The notes beneath the pieces were generated by a model. It searched no databases. It was not told the DNA's origin and worked only from the letters and a program-made list of their open reading frames with translations. This document shows positions 47,212 to 60,559 of a stretch of DNA of 64,000 bases, piece by piece (within the stretch, counting starts at the first letter, position 1; every line of letters starts with the position of its first letter). Position numbers and translations under genes: made by a program. Source of the stretch: Arctopsyche grandis (Eukaryota > Arthropoda > Insecta > Trichoptera > Hydropsychidae); assembly GCF_051622035.1 (NCBI RefSeq), contig NC_135360.1, positions 15,380,501 through 15,444,500 of the forward strand, written 5' to 3'.

Positions 47212-48150
47212 CTTTGACGTATGCTCTTTTTATTGCACATGCCAAAGTATACTTGTCGTTGCACTGACTAACGTTAGACTGATTAAAAAAAATTCCGATA
47301 CGAGAGTATCGATAGTATTGTTTGAAATGTCTAATCAAAAGTAAACACATTTTTAAGTTTAAATAAATACTACTTTACGACATCTGTGTAATATAATTCT
47401 AAATCATTCGTATTAAGTGTTCAGAAATTGAGAAAACCAAGGTTATCAGTAATAAATTATTTGGAAATATATACATGTACAAGCAATTAAGTGAGTGTTT
47501 AGTATTTTTATGATATCATATCAATTATTTAATAGAATTGCAAAAGTATGCAATAATTTCCAAGGATTGTAGATGGAAAAAAGGTAAGAAATAAGAAAAA
47601 ATCGATGTGATGTCATTACACATTAAATTTTTTTATGCTGCCAATGATTTTGGTGTACTTAAAAATGTGTACGTATGTAAATCTAGGCGGAGACTCGTTA
47701 AGCGGATGTTCCGCATATGCATGCAATATATATTTATAAGTATTTATGTAAATAAACAAACAGAACTATTTTTTTCTGTATATACATATATGTATATGTT
47801 TTATTAATACTAAGCCCGCTTTAAAGGTCACGGAATTTGACCCTTAAAGCCCTCAACATGAGGCCACCACCCCCCCGACGAATACAGTCCAAGAGACCCT
47901 TTCGTCGGAGAATGTTTTATTAATGTATGTATGTACATACATACATTAATGTTTTATTAATGTATGTATACATATATTAATTGTCTTAATGCCAAACTTT
48001 TGGCTAAAATTTATAAAACATATAAGACCAACATTTAAATTCGGAACCCGTATTTTAAAAATGATGTTATGTGTTTAGAAAGCCTAATATAAAGCATAAA
48101 AATGCTTTCCGAACTTAAATCACTTTCATATGATATGAGGGTTCGGTTAT
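47212..48150. other. IAP 5' flank and spacer
   Basis: The presumed IAP promoter is in the first 200 bases. Near 47815-47910 is a stretch with tttaaaggtcacggaatttg and a C run that looks like a dispersed repeat scrap, flanked by tatgtatgtacata tracts. No genes. Confidence 0.35.
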
Positions 48151-48159
48151 TACTATTCA

Positions 48160-48305
48160 AATGTGAACCGGTCACAGGACAACCGGTCGCTCTAGATCGG
48201 TCACACGTGATCACCCGTCACACTAAAACTGGTCACGAGAAAACTGGTCACATCCTAAAACTGGTCACGAAAAAACTGGTCACACCCAAAACCTAAAAAT
48301 TGGTC
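48160..48305. repeat. Degenerate aactggtcac tandem array
   Basis: About seven to eight copies of a loosely kept aaccggtcac / aactggtcac core at irregular 15-25-base spacing, with a central palindromic cggtcacacgtgatcacccg. Not coding. Confidence 0.7.
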
Positions 48306-50870
48306 CGTTTACCGATATGAGATCATCTATCGTATATAATAATTGTCTAATGCGTGCGTGCGTGTGTACGAAGTACTCGCTGTTAACACCATGATCCATC
48401 TCTCTTTCTCCCGTTGGCATCGTGGAAAGAGACGCGGCATACGATAATATTTAAAATTTAATCAAGTTTTTTGAAAAAAAAAATCGTATTTTTAATTTAT
48501 TCTTTTGTTTATATCGGCCGATCAAATATCTTCTTCCGTTGATCCGAATTGCGATATTTTACCGAGTGCACAAGTATGTTCACACAGGCCATTAGTAGTG
48601 TATTAAATAATAAATAAACATTATAATTGTCCTGTGATAAACCTCATTACGTTTAACAATAACACTTATCTGAGAGGTCACACTCTCAGACTCCAAAAAA
48701 ATATATTTTACAAAATAATAAGAGAATGCTTCTTTTCATATAGTGGTTAAAGTTAAGAATAGTGTATCCAATTAATTAGTGAACTTCTAAACTTCGAGTA
48801 ACTTAATGAATTTCTAGTAATTTGCTTGATGATTTCCTTAAAATAGTAATAGGGTTTTTGTATTTCTTCCTTTTTTTAAAGTTTTTTTGTATTTTCTGTT
48901 ATTTATTTTATTTTTTTGAGTGGTTAATATTTTGTTTTCGGTTTTCTTAGTTGATTTTTATTTTCATTATCTTATTTAATATTTTTATTTCTGTACTACT
49001 GTATAATTATCATCAGCTTTTTCGCCTTTCCCAAGTATTATTACACAAATAAAAAAAAAATATATGTCTGTTATGTATTATATTTGAATTCTTTGGTAAA
49101 AAGACGAATTTAGGATATGACCAGACAACAGATAGGGATTGGGGCAAATAAATTTTGGTATTTTTATTTACGAGCTTTTTTTACTTTCTTGCTTTCAACT
49201 TTGTTGGAATGTGCATTGTTCTTTGCTATTTCCCTAATCACTCACCGTACTCTACATAGCTATGATCCAATATGATAATAAAAAAATAAAAAAAATCAGT
49301 TGAATATACCAGAAAATTAACATGTTAACTAACATTATACATATAAAATGGCAAATGTATTCCTACTGATATTTTAACATAAGTTTATAATTAATACAAG
49401 CTATTGAGTAAACGAAGGCTTATCAATCTTCAAAAAAAAATTATACAAGAAATGTAGATGTCGACACATTTTTATAAATAATATTTTATGAGCGTGTGAT
49501 AATGGATACAATCATTTTTCAGACAATTTAAATACATTTAATCTTTAGCGATACATAACGTACCTATCGATGTAGGTTGTACTTCATTCATTACAAAATT
49601 ATTAATTGATTTTTAACAACGTCGACTTGATGGATAATAATTAAGATAACATGAAAATCATTTAGATGTAGATATGATAAAGTAAGTATGTACATACATA
49701 CATACATATATCAAAAATTGATAAAATTAATGTCACAGTTCCAAACCGGTGCAATCCGGTTCTTCGATCGGCAAAATCCAATACAAGTACATACATATTC
49801 CCATCTTGTTTATTTCCCAATAACAGTATAAATATTCGATCAACTTTTGAAAAAAAAGTCTTGCAATTACCCATGAATTCATTAACTTTTTTTATAAAAC
49901 ATACATCGACTACATTTTGAAATTGGAGAGAGTAAATTCAACTTTATATGTATGCAACAAATAGTACGGTAATTTCGTCCACGTGTGAATTCGACATAAT
50001 GTTCACAATGGCATGCAATTATATGCATATATGTATGTATACATATATTCGATGACGAAAATGAAGTTTTCGTCTTATTTATGAATGCCATTGTGTTTTT
50101 TTCCTCTTTGTTTATATACATACATTTATTTGTTTAACCGGTTATCAATGTATGACCCTGACCCACATGCTGGCTGTACGCAACGATATCCACATACGTC
50201 GCAGTATTCTTCGACCGGTGTGCTAAATGTATCAATTTAATCGTACAAATTAATTTGGCGCCCCGTCGAAGCCTGCGCCTAGGGCGAGACGTCCCACTCG
50301 CCGGTTTCTAGTCGCCGCACTGGATTTAGAAAGATCTTGACATGGGCCACGCCTGCTATTGTATAACTAAATGATTACACAATTCGAAATGGTACAAGCA
50401 GGATTCCAATGTTATATTCTATGTTTTATATTGTAGATGAAAACCTGTTTATCTTGGCAGACGTCAAGTCTTGCATCAAAGTTTTGCATGTTATCGTCAG
50501 CATCGCTATGAGAAAAATATGAAATCAGAATATGTATCCAGAAAAAAACGATTGCAACTCTAGCTTCCATCGCTTTCTGGTTATATGTAGTTATGAATTA
50601 CAAATTAAAATAATATTCGTTCGATTGAGTGTATCTATGATATAATAATATGGTTTTTGAGAAGTGAATAAATGCTTTCCAAAAATAATTACATATCACA
50701 AATATGAGCTTATAAGAAGTGCCAATGTCAAAATTTGACAAATTCAAAAGAGTATTCGATAGAAATGAAAATTATCATATTTTTACAAGGCTATTTACAT
50801 ATTTTAAACATTAGTTTCACTTTGCCTATTGGTCTGACACTATTCTTACATTCTTCCGATCGGGTTTTAG
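48306..50870. other. Repeat-poor AT-rich spacer
   Basis: No gene supported. At about 50150-50330 a GC-richer scrap (ggcgccccgtcgaag...cgccgcactgg) resembles one end of an hAT-like element without its partner. Confidence 0.35.
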
Positions 50871-50880
50871 TGCTAGAAAT

Positions 50881-51267
50881 GGTGTCACGACAAATCACTC
50901 ACGGACTCTACACTCAATATAAATCATTGTCAAAAATTTTCAATATAAAGCATTGTCAAAAAAACGAATATGGGTAATACACTCTGTTGTCGTCACTAGG
51001 GATTATAATTCCGAAAGTACCGATACCGGTGGTATCGGTATTTGACCGAAAACAAGTTTTTGGTACTACCGGTACTATAAACTAAATAAAAGCTTTTGAA
51101 AATCCGCAGATTTATCAAAATAATTGATCTGACTTTTACAAACGATTGCAGTGATCATAATTTACACGTTAATTTGAACTCTATATGATTTGATACATGT
51201 GTCATTGCATCGATCAAAAACTATAAACCGTTGAGTGTAAAGTCCGTGAGTGATTTGTCGCGGAACC
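50881..51267. mobile_element. TIR element with perfect 9-bp target duplication
   Basis: Left end ggtgtcacgacaaatcactc and right end, in inverse, ggttccgcgacaaatcactc. The arms match over about 37 bases. GCTAGAAAT stands directly outside both ends (50872-50880, 51268-51276). The 387-bp interior includes a palindromic stretch accgataccggtggtatcggt-like near 51020. A 9-bp duplication fits Mutator-like or Merlin-like elements better than hAT, but the family is not proven. Confidence 0.8.
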
Positions 51268-51289
51268 GCTAGAAATACCTGTCATCGAG

Positions 51290-51680
51290 AACGACTCGTC
51301 TTAAGGGCAACCGGGGCCCTCATATGTACACATTTCTCCTAACCAAAAAATAAAAAAATGTAGACATATTCTTTGTGAATCGTCAACAGTCAATATGAGC
51401 TTTTTTATCCCGTTCATTACATGGTGAACAGAACCAGTTTGTAATTCAATTCGGGACAGTCGCTTATTTGCCGTGGTCCCGTGGTTGCCAGCTTCAGTTT
51501 ATCTGCTACTCTGGCACTTGTGAGTGGTACTGTGTGCTGAGTGCAGAAAGTCCTCGAGGCAGAGAAAAAATATTCTTATTTCCGCCTATAAAAGGCCGCT
51601 TTTAGTTGGCCGCGTAAAGGTCTCTTTGGGGCAGAAAACCCTAGCCACGGTCGTTTATGTATATTCTTTATATGATATTC
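51290..51680. other. GC-richer block with a TATA-like motif
   Basis: Contains cctataaaagg near 51588 in CpG-bearing sequence and a 62-codon frame on + (51524-51712) with no family resemblance. A promoter or long-terminal-repeat remnant is possible but not shown. Confidence 0.25.
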
Positions 51681-52156
51681 GAAAAATGCACGACACTGTT
51701 AACGTTTTTTGACATTTCAACTAAGGACATATATTTTGCATGCAATTATCAATCACAATATGTCATTTCTTTGATTATTAAAAGTTAATAATTTGTTAAA
51801 AAAAGTATAAAAGTTCATTTAAAAAAAATGTGGAAGGTTAGGGGCGACTTTAGACTTCTCGTACCCCAACCATTTTTAAAGTTAAGAGCCTGTCATTAAA
51901 CGCAAAACAAATATAAGGTACGCGTATATGCCAATATAATAATGCTTCATATTTTTATCAAGTGGTAATTTGTGATCATATTTGTCAAAATGTGACAATA
52001 TGATATAAGCACTTCTTACATATTAGAAGATTCTGGTATGTAGAGAAATATCTTCATAAATTTATTTTATATTATACATATAATATAATTTTCGACTGTA
52101 TAAAGATAAATGTTTGTTTGTTTATTTAGTTTTACATATACATATATGTACATATG

Positions 52157-53349
52157 CAGGACCGCGTCTCTGTGCAAGTGGTGCTTGGCACAGAGATGCG
52201 AGACCAAAAGGCGCCAAACTAGCTCAAAAAATTTTACATTTTGTGATTAAAAGTGTAAGTTTTAAATGGAATGAGATTTGCGCGCCGTTTATATGTTAAA
52301 GAAGTTGAAGGATCAAATTGAAAAACAAAAAACGATACATAATTTGTGGTGTGGGCGCGAGAATGAAATTATAATCGACGAGCGGTCTGGTGCTGGAAGT
52401 GTATCTGAATGGATTAAATATCCAGAAGTGTAAATAACAAAATGAAATATCCGAAAGTGTAACAGAACTGAATGAAATTTCTGAATGTGTAACAGAACAG
52501 AATTAAATGTCTGAAAGTGTAACTGAACAGGAAGAAATATTTGAAAGGGAAATTTAGACATTTCAACAAATGCAGTGGAGACTACAGGCTGCAATGATTT
52601 TGGTAATATGTATAACGAATTGTCCGGAAAAACTACAGAATAATCAAATTGAAACTAAAGGTTTGATATTATCCAAAAAATTCTAATTTAATTAAATGAA
52701 ATTCAAAAATTTTTCGACATTTTGTTCACAACAACAATTGCATCAATGAAAAATCGTTTTGAATCATTTCAATTTTTATATAACATTGAAGAGAGTGATA
52801 AAATGGAAGACAAACAACTGAAAGAAAAATGTAGATTATTACAAAAAGCATTAAGAGACAAAGAAACGAATGATATAGAAGTAGAAGAAGTTGAAATTGT
52901 TGTCTCGATAAATTGAAGAAGATAGTACACCTGAGTTGGTTATGAAGTGGATATAGTCATATAACAACAATCTAGAGGAACTCTTTCCAAATATACTAAT
53001 AGCACTGAGAATACTTCTAACTTTACCAGTTTCAGTTGCTAAGACAGAGAGAACCTTTTCAAAATTAAAACTAATTAAGAATTATTTACGATCTACAATG
53101 AGTGAAGAAAAATTAAATGGTTTGTCAATTTCATATATCGATTGAAAATAATATTGCTCAATCCCTTAATATTTATGTTTTGCTAAAATTAAAGCATTCT
53201 GGCAAAAGTTAAATAAATGTACGATTTTGGTAAAATTTAATTATTATCATTTTTTTAAGTTTTTTTTTTGTTAAAAACGGAATTTTTTTTAGAAAAGGCG
53301 CCAAAAATTTAACCGCACAATACAAGAAAAATATCACGCGCCGGCCCTG
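52157..53349 (+). mobile_element. Decayed hAT transposon with transposase remnants
   Basis: Left end CAGGACCGCG, right end (inverse) CAGGGCCGGCGCG. Flanks tacatatg and tgtgtatg may be a worn 8-bp duplication. In broken frames on + the interior keeps pieces of an hAT transposase of the ZMYM1-like group: a stretch with MKNRFESFQFLYNIEE and KLKEKC-type residues (about 52740-52910), then the dimerisation block ELFPNILIALRILLTLPVSV followed by AKTERTFSKLKLIKNYLRST (about 52975-53100). Stops and frame changes show that it is dead. Confidence 0.8.
52700..53145 (+). pseudogene. hAT transposase pseudogene (C-terminal part)
   Basis: Coding remnants inside the element above. The C-terminal dimerisation region is open from about 52975 to the stop at 53142-53144; upstream parts are in a different frame, with a stop at 52915. 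The N-terminal zinc finger and the first catalytic residues are missing or unrecognisable. Confidence 0.75.
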
Positions 53350-54410
53350 TGTGTATGTATAAATCTATGTATTTTTGAATTCAGAACCACAAAGTTTCGT
53401 ACACATCGTGGTACTTTAACAATGTGAAAAAGTATTTTTTTAATTTTCACTCACACGAGCAACGCTGAGTAATTCCGCTATTGTATTATTTATGTGATTT
53501 CAAAACCGAATTAAGTATTGATATGATTTTTTGCTAAACGAGTAGTACTTAATTTAACTTTATTTAAATATACCAAGGTATAATTGTAATCAGATAAAAA
53601 GCTGTAAAATTTCAAATTCTGAAATACAATTTAGTATTTCATATTTATTCATAATATTTGAAAGATTGAGATTGAAATGACAGGCACGTGCTACATTCAA
53701 GGATTTTGCATAAAGATCTCCAGAGTATTATTGGAACCATAATACTAATGGGAAGGCTGAAATAAATTTTCTATATTTTTGGCATATGCTTATGTTTGTT
53801 TGGGGAATCAATTGATTTACGAGTTTGAATAAAATTAATTGTAGTTCATGAGTAACCCAATGTTAAAAAAAATAGATCACACGATACATTTTAACGAGTT
53901 TACATAAGATCAAGGCTGAAACTGCCACTTACTGTGTTTGAATTGAGATATATTAAGAAAGCGATACGCAAGATTGGAAGATTCACATGTCGATGAATCA
54001 ACAGATGGATCAAATAATGTGGTGGGCGTTGTAGTTTTCGACCCCATTTACGAGAAGGTCGTTCAGTGCATTTATTTTATCGGTAATTTTTTGTATGCAC
54101 TTTTCATCAATTTTTCAGGTCACGTAGCAATCAGGGACTTGTTGTTGTGGCAACATGTTAAATTTAATTTTTAAATTATGACAATTGTGTTTTTATCACA
54201 ATAATATTCCTTGAACGCCTGTATGCTAATTAAGGTTATGAGGATTCTCTTTAATAACTGCGTAAATAAAATTTTATGGAAGGCTTTTGAAAAACTTTCA
54301 ATAGTGTACATATGTACATATTATCTATACAATATGTATGACTGATTGTTTAAATTTATGGATGGCTGACATTCGAATGAATCATTTTCAATCATATATT
54401 TTCAATCCTA
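53350..54410. other. Spacer without recognised content
   Basis: AT-rich. A 66-codon frame at 53974-54174 shows no domain, and I do not support it as a gene. Confidence 0.4.
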
Positions 54411-54414
54411 TTAT

Positions 54415-55700
54415 ATGTTCTGATCATTATTTTTACTTTTTCTATGTACGTAGTAACAATAGATGAATTTTTGTGATCATGCGAAAATTCGAACTCGAGA
54501 TTTTAATTGATTCGAACTTAGATTCGATTACTGATCACGTTTTCATGATCTAGAAAAAAATATGTGTGTGTGTGTGTGTCTGTGTATTTTGGGGATTTTT
54601 TGAACATCGTTGGTCCTATCGAACTGAAACTTAGTATCGGTTACTGAAATTCTTATCGACACGACGTAAATTTTGTAAGTTGACCGGAAATGGTACCTCC
54701 CCTTATAGGTATCCTCTTTTTTTTTATGTTTTTGAATTAAGTTATCTCCCAAACCGCTAACGAACCGAACTGAAATTTTTTTACATGTAATAGAAATATT
54801 AATCTTTATAACCTTATATTTTTATCTGAACCGGAAGTAGTACTTTTACTCTAGAGAATCGAGGTTTTTTATGTTTTTCTTAGAAATCTTTTGGTTTATT
54901 GAACTGAAATTTCATATCTACAAGTTTAAGCTTAATACCAAGTTATGTATAAATTTTGGAAAGCATCCCTCAACCGGAAGTGGCAGTTTACTCTTGTTCG
55001 ATTTTTCTTCCACTATATTTTTCGACCCCTTAAACATGTGTGTTCTTCACGAAAAAAATCAAGTATAATTCTTGTATCAATGTGATGAAAATAAAAGAAA
55101 TCATTAAATTTTATTAACTGGAAGTTCGATTGTAAGTAAAAATAAAAAAAAAATCACTAAGTTTAATGAACCGGAAGTGGGATTTTTTCCTATTAGAAAG
55201 GTAAAAAATGTGTCCACTACTCTGTTCATATCCGTGAACGTATAAAGCTGAAAATTTATATTTGTATTATTTATATACTAACTTAGAGCTGATAAGGTTT
55301 GGTTAGAATTCGTAAACCGGAAGTAGTATTTTTTTTTAAAACAATATTTCATTGTTTTATTTTGACCTTTTAAATTATTTTTATTTTCTTGATATTTAAT
55401 GTGTATTATACTGATAGTGATTTTAAGTAATAAAAATTTGAACAAAATCCGAAAACCTGAAGTAGAACTTTTGTCTTTTGCAAGTTTCCATACATTTGCG
55501 CTCAATTTGTATCGAAAATGCTGTCATACTTAATAGTATTTCATAATCTGTCTGTACGGTTCAATATCGAATTTTGTTTTGTAACCTTCTTATATTCCTC
55601 AAATACACAGATAAAGTCATGGGTTGGTCACACCCGAATTTTTTTCATATTTGATAAAAATTTTGCCCTATAAATGTGTAAAGCAACGAAGCAAGTATTT
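54415..55700 (+). repeat. Longest copy of the ccggaagt repeat family
   Basis: A (c/t)cggaagt(a/g)g motif returns about every 90-150 bases (54675, 54830, 54975, 55172, 55318, 55460). Each is usually preceded by a tttt-rich and aactgaaa-type phrase, so the element seems built from diverged internal repeats. The copy in ATM intron 13 is collinear with it on -, and 12900-13275 matches its first 375 bases. No protein. Confidence 0.75.
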
Positions 55701-55781
55701 TATTGATGTACAATCGAGGATCATTTTATAGCCTATTGTTACATTTAAGTACGTTTTACTGTTCAATGAATGAGGATTAGT

Positions 55782-56552
55782 TAGGGTGAGCATATTTCAC
55801 AGAACTCAAAACGGGAATGCTCCGCAAAAAAATTGACCCCCTATATAAAAAAATATATATTGCACGTCCAAAATTTTATAACTTTCCCCTCAAATAACCA
55901 TTTACATTTAAATCCATTTATATTTTTGAGGAATTATAATTTTGTTTTTCAGAATGTTCAATTCTCGGGTACAAAGAAAATAGAAACATGATGCTCATGC
56001 GCCGTAGGATGATATTTTTCCGAAAGATGTAAAATTAACAATCGAAATAACTACAAATTGTCCAAAAAGATATCAGTTTCTTTTAATTGCAAAAAATATT
56101 GATATATTATTTTTTTTAGTAATATAATTCTTACCAGAATGTACATTTCTTTATAAGAAGAAAATAAAACAAGATAAATTATATATAATAAAATATTGTA
56201 TTTTAGTTATTAAAAAAAAGTTAAAAATAATAACACAAAGATTTTCGATTTTTAATAGCCCAATGCTTATATATTCTTTGAGAAACATGTAAAATTAATC
56301 ATGTAACAAAATCTTTAAAGGTTTTTTTTTTAAATGAATATACCGAAACTAAATGTATATGTATATAATATTTGTTTTTGGGAAACAAATTCATTTGGAA
56401 AAACAAGGATAAATATGGAAATAAATGTATGCATAATAAATTTCTTCTGTGCGACAAACAAAATGGGACAAATCAAACAATTTTACGAGAACGAACGCAA
56501 AGCACGTAAAAGACGGTACTGTCTCGGCCATAATGGGACGTATGGTCACCCC
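55782..56552. repeat. tagggtga repeat, copy 1, possible TIR element
   Basis: Begins tagggtgagcatatttc and ends with ...gggacgtatggtcaccc, an imperfect inverse of the start. Interior blocks ttgcacgtccaaaa, gaaacatgtaaaattaatca and others recur in copy 2 at 57615-58130. Confidence 0.6.
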
Positions 56553-56639
56553 AGAATCAGTAGATATAAAACAATATATCTTAAATATAATATTACTTTA
56601 ATTATTTTCACGTTTGCAACATGAGAATAATTATTAATA

Positions 56640-57600
56640 ATTTTTGTAGAAGTGGGTGTTTTGTAATTTGTTAGTAACCATTAATTTTAAGTCAAGGTAG
56701 ACATCGAACAAAATTGATAATTTATAAATTGATTTATAAATATATTCAACAGTAATTGAATTGTCTTTTCGGTGAAAACACATATTAGGGTCGACCTTGG
56801 CGCTCGACGATGAAAACGAGCCACGAGAAAGCAAAAAGGTTATCGGTCACAGCATCTTCTTTGTGAAAATCTTACGACTCGCACTCGAAATACACCCATC
56901 TGGTGGCATGACTGGCTGAAAATGGAGTATTGCATTGTGATGACCCTGCCATGCCTAAATTTGCGTTCAGATCGCATGCATTTATTTATATCTCAGGGTT
57001 ATTTTGAGGCAAGTTGCAGTTCTTTGTGTGCGTCTGCATTTTCCGATATTTTCCGGCGGTGACAGTTGCATTTGTAGATTTTCACAGTTCGCGCACACAT
57101 CTCGAATGATTTACCCGCTTATCTGACTATATTTATCAGTGACTGAGCCATAAACATTAACACTTTACTTGAAGGCAAACATAGATTAGATAAGATATTA
57201 ATAGTAAATGTTATGGGATGTTTGAGGGGCTTGGTTTTGATGCGTAATCATGTTTAGTTTTTACGATGAAAATAGACAATTGCCATTATCATATTATTGT
57301 CAATCTTAGGTTGGAAGCGTTAACAGTAGGCGTCTGTAGTACATTGCACTTGTTTTGCTTTATAATGGTAAGTTTCTGTTACTTGTGAGGTCATCATAAT
57401 GATTTCGTTTGAAATTATTATATTTATATACAAAAGCTAATCTGATTTTTTTTAAGTACGACGTATATGAAAAACAGATGAATTTTACATCTTTATCCAA
57501 CAAAAACAATAATAAAATTAGAAATAAAATATATAATTTTTATAAATTAAAAAAAATAGCTTCGCGATGAACTTCAATGTCGAAATAAATTAAAATTTTA
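56640..57600. other. Non-coding DNA with a GC-richer patch
   Basis: Around 56785-57130 the composition is more balanced, with cgctcgacgatg, ggcggtgacag, cttatctgac and tttatcagtgactgagcc (GATA- and AP-1-like words). A regulatory element is possible. No gene is supported. Confidence 0.3.
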
Positions 57601-57614
57601 AATTAGGTTAGTTC

Positions 57615-58130
57615 GTAGGGTGACAATATTTCCCAGGACTCAAAACGGGAGGTTCCGCAATAAAATTATCGCCTTCCATATGTGAAAAAAAAATGTTGCA
57701 CGTCCAAAAATTTTATAATTTTTCCTTCAAATAAACATGCATATTTTCAAGTAATTATATTTCTTTTCATAATGTACAATTCTTATATGTATAATTTTTA
57801 TAATCTTAATTCTTATGAAATAAAATTCGATATTCATGAGCCGGCTGATTTTTTTCTGAAACGTGTAAAATTAACAATTAAAATAGCAAAAAGATTTCCA
57901 AAAATATATTGTGTTTCATTTCTTCATTTTTAAAGTAATATAATTTTTACCCGAATGTATATTTTTTTAAAAGATGAAAATGAAACAAGTTAAAAAATTG
58001 AATATAATATAATATTGAATTTTACAGTTATTTAAAAATAATAATCATGAAAATACACATGTAATAGTATAGTGATGTTTTTTTTTAGAAACATGTAAAA
58101 TTAATCAAGCAACACAATATTTAAATGTAT
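57615..58130. repeat. tagggtga repeat, copy 2
   Basis: Same order of blocks as copy 1: tagggtgacaatatttccca, actcaaaacggga, ttgcacgtccaaaaatttta, gtgtaaaattaacaat, gaaacatgtaaaattaatca. The right end is less complete. Confidence 0.6.
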
Positions 58131-59690
58131 ACAATTATTTTACCATAGTTAGTTGCAATTTAAAAAATATATTTTTTATTTCGTATACATTTTATACATA
58201 CATACAAACATATATAGATTTGATATCTAAAATCATAGTAAGCTTTGTCTTGTGACAACATCTGTGTAGAAAAAATCCCTGCTTTTGAATGCGAATTTGG
58301 TCCTAAATTCTTGACCCGTTTCAATTTTTTTTTTGATTTTGAAGTAGAAATTTCTATAGTAAAATAATGCGTCTGTTTTCAAAATTTGGTTTTTACTTTC
58401 TGTATATTCGATTATGATTATAAAATTCTTAGTCTTTTATATAATCTGCTTAAGATTTAAAACTTTCAAAAAATACATTTTTTATACATCTCTTTGTTCC
58501 GAAAAATCAGAGTTTTCCACGGAGTTTTCTTATGCGATAAGAGACCTAATCTTATAATAGGTTTTTATATTCACAGTGCACGTTTTCAAAATCTTCAATT
58601 CATCTCGATATAATGATAAAGAAATACAAACGATAGATTTTATGTATACAATTATTTTAATTAAATTCAAAATGAATTGTTTATTAACCGGTGACCCTGA
58701 ATGGGAGTGGGACGATTTCATAATTACTGTTCGCAATGTCGTACCACCTTCCACACAATACGGTGAAAGTGGCTGCTTTCAAAATTTGATGACCCTGATT
58801 CTGTAATCCGAATCGTCACACTATCAAATTAATTAATTTTATTTAACCTAAACCACCTACATAATATTATTATCGATATATTCAAATAATTACTCGGTAT
58901 ATGTAATGTGTTTACTTTTAAAACTATGGGTAGCTAAATAAGTATACATTTGAAGGTACTATAACAACAAATTAATTTCACATTAACGATACGAGTTGAC
59001 ATCGTTTGTAAATCGGCGTTGATTTAATTCGTCGAATAAAATTGATCTTAATGAAAATGATGACAATCGATTTTCGTGTTCTACTTTTATGTGTTTACTT
59101 TTCTGGTAAAATCATTATGTTTTAATGATGCACATTATAGCAACTTTGTCCGATGCACATTATAGCAACTGCTACATCATACGGTAAATGAAACTCGACG
59201 ATCATACATCCTGTCATCAGATCGTACAAAGCGATGCGACAATCAGCAACAGAAGGGACGAAAGTAATGTCAAATGGGTCATATTGGAAGATATCGGTAT
59301 TATCTTGGTTTCATAAATTTGGAGATCATATACTATTTTTATTTTATTTTTGTGTATTTGTTGTTTGACAATCGGAGAAAAGCCCAAAATAGTTCAATTT
59401 TTTTACACATTCAGATTTAAATTTTTTTGTTAATTTTGTTTTTATATACGTTTAGCTTGTCATTTGCTTACTTATTGAAAAGTTGATCAATATTTGAATT
59501 TTATATGCCTTTTTATTAGGTTTTAGAGTTGGAAGCATTTTAATTTCAGAAGAATAAGTTTAGCCAGGACAATTGAACAGTTTATCTTTTGAAATAAAAT
59601 GTCCTACAAAATACATGAAAACACAATCTGAAATCAATGACTGTTTTTTGTTCCGTGTTTTCAGTTAAAATTTGTTAATTTAGTTTTCAG
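58131..59690. other. AT-rich spacer
   Basis: Only a 2-copy 25-bp tandem (gatgcacattatagcaact at 59127 and 59152) stands out. Confidence 0.4.
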
Positions 59691-59969
59691 ATGAAAAACA
59701 AAAGATTTTATATTATAATAATATACGAGAGCATATATGGACAGCTTATAAGCCTGAACTCCCATGAACCAGCTCTTCATCTCATCAAAAATAGCTGCCT
59801 CCCCAAAAAAGATGATAGACTGCTTTTTTCTGATCTTCTACTCGTAGTTCAGCGTACGGAAAAGCCAAAAAAAAAATCCATTAAATCAACGGGCTCCAAT
59901 AATGATAGTATCATACAGCTGTTACTATATGATTTGCCTAAAGGATCCAAGCCACAACATTATATTTAA
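59691..59969 (+). CDS. Doubtful 92-codon open frame
   Basis: ATG at 59691 directly follows an acceptor-like ttttcag. The peptide has a lysine-rich EKPKKKSIKSTG stretch and ends PKGSKPQHYI. I do not recognise any family, and no joining exon or promoter was found. It may be an exon fragment, a repeat remnant or chance. Listed only because the frame is longer and better composed than others nearby. Confidence 0.15.
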   Translation: MKNKRFYIIIIYESIYGQLISLNSHEPALHLIKNSCLPKKDDRLLFSDLLLVVQRTEKPKKKSIKSTGSNNDSIIQLLLYDLPKGSKPQHYI

Positions 59970-60559
59970 AAAATAGGATTAATAAAATATAAATATTCAG
60001 TATTCTTTAAAATGAAAATTAATAATGATACGTTAATTATTTAAAAAAATTAATTTAATTTCAATTGTTTTTTTTCTTCATACATATACGTATAATAACA
60101 TCTTATTTACCTAACGACAAGAAAATTCAACATTTTAAATATTATTATCTTGGGACACTTATTGTTCTAAATATCATTATCATTATTGGAGGATGAAGGA
60201 CTCTTCATATGTACATGTAATACTCTGTTCTGACCAACATTTATCTGCATAATCCCACACATGTTCCTTACTTCATCCACCAATCTGACTGAATGCTTCT
60301 TTGCATCCCTCTTGAGTACCATTCAAGCACTACCCTTGTCCCTTCTTTGAAACACGTTTTCTTTGTCATTTCAACTTCTTCACTCTCTCCACTATGTCAT
60401 GTAAATTCATAGCTCCCACCCGTTTGCCTCCATTCCTATTTTTCGTTTCATTTTAAATACATATCATACACATAATGCACATGCGAGTATTATATAATGA
60501 AATAATCTTAATATAGCAATAGTAACATCAACATGTCCGCGCTCGCGTAGGCTTTCCTC

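Noticed and set aside
47930-47980. tatgtatgtacatacatac runs as a CRISPR-like or regulatory array
   Set aside because: Simple microsatellite sequence of a kind scattered throughout this genome.
45537-53349. Possible single large transposon spanning the IAP gene between hAT-like ends
   Set aside because: The MITE at 45537-45756 has its own complete ends and duplication, and the hAT relic at 52157-53349 has different ends.
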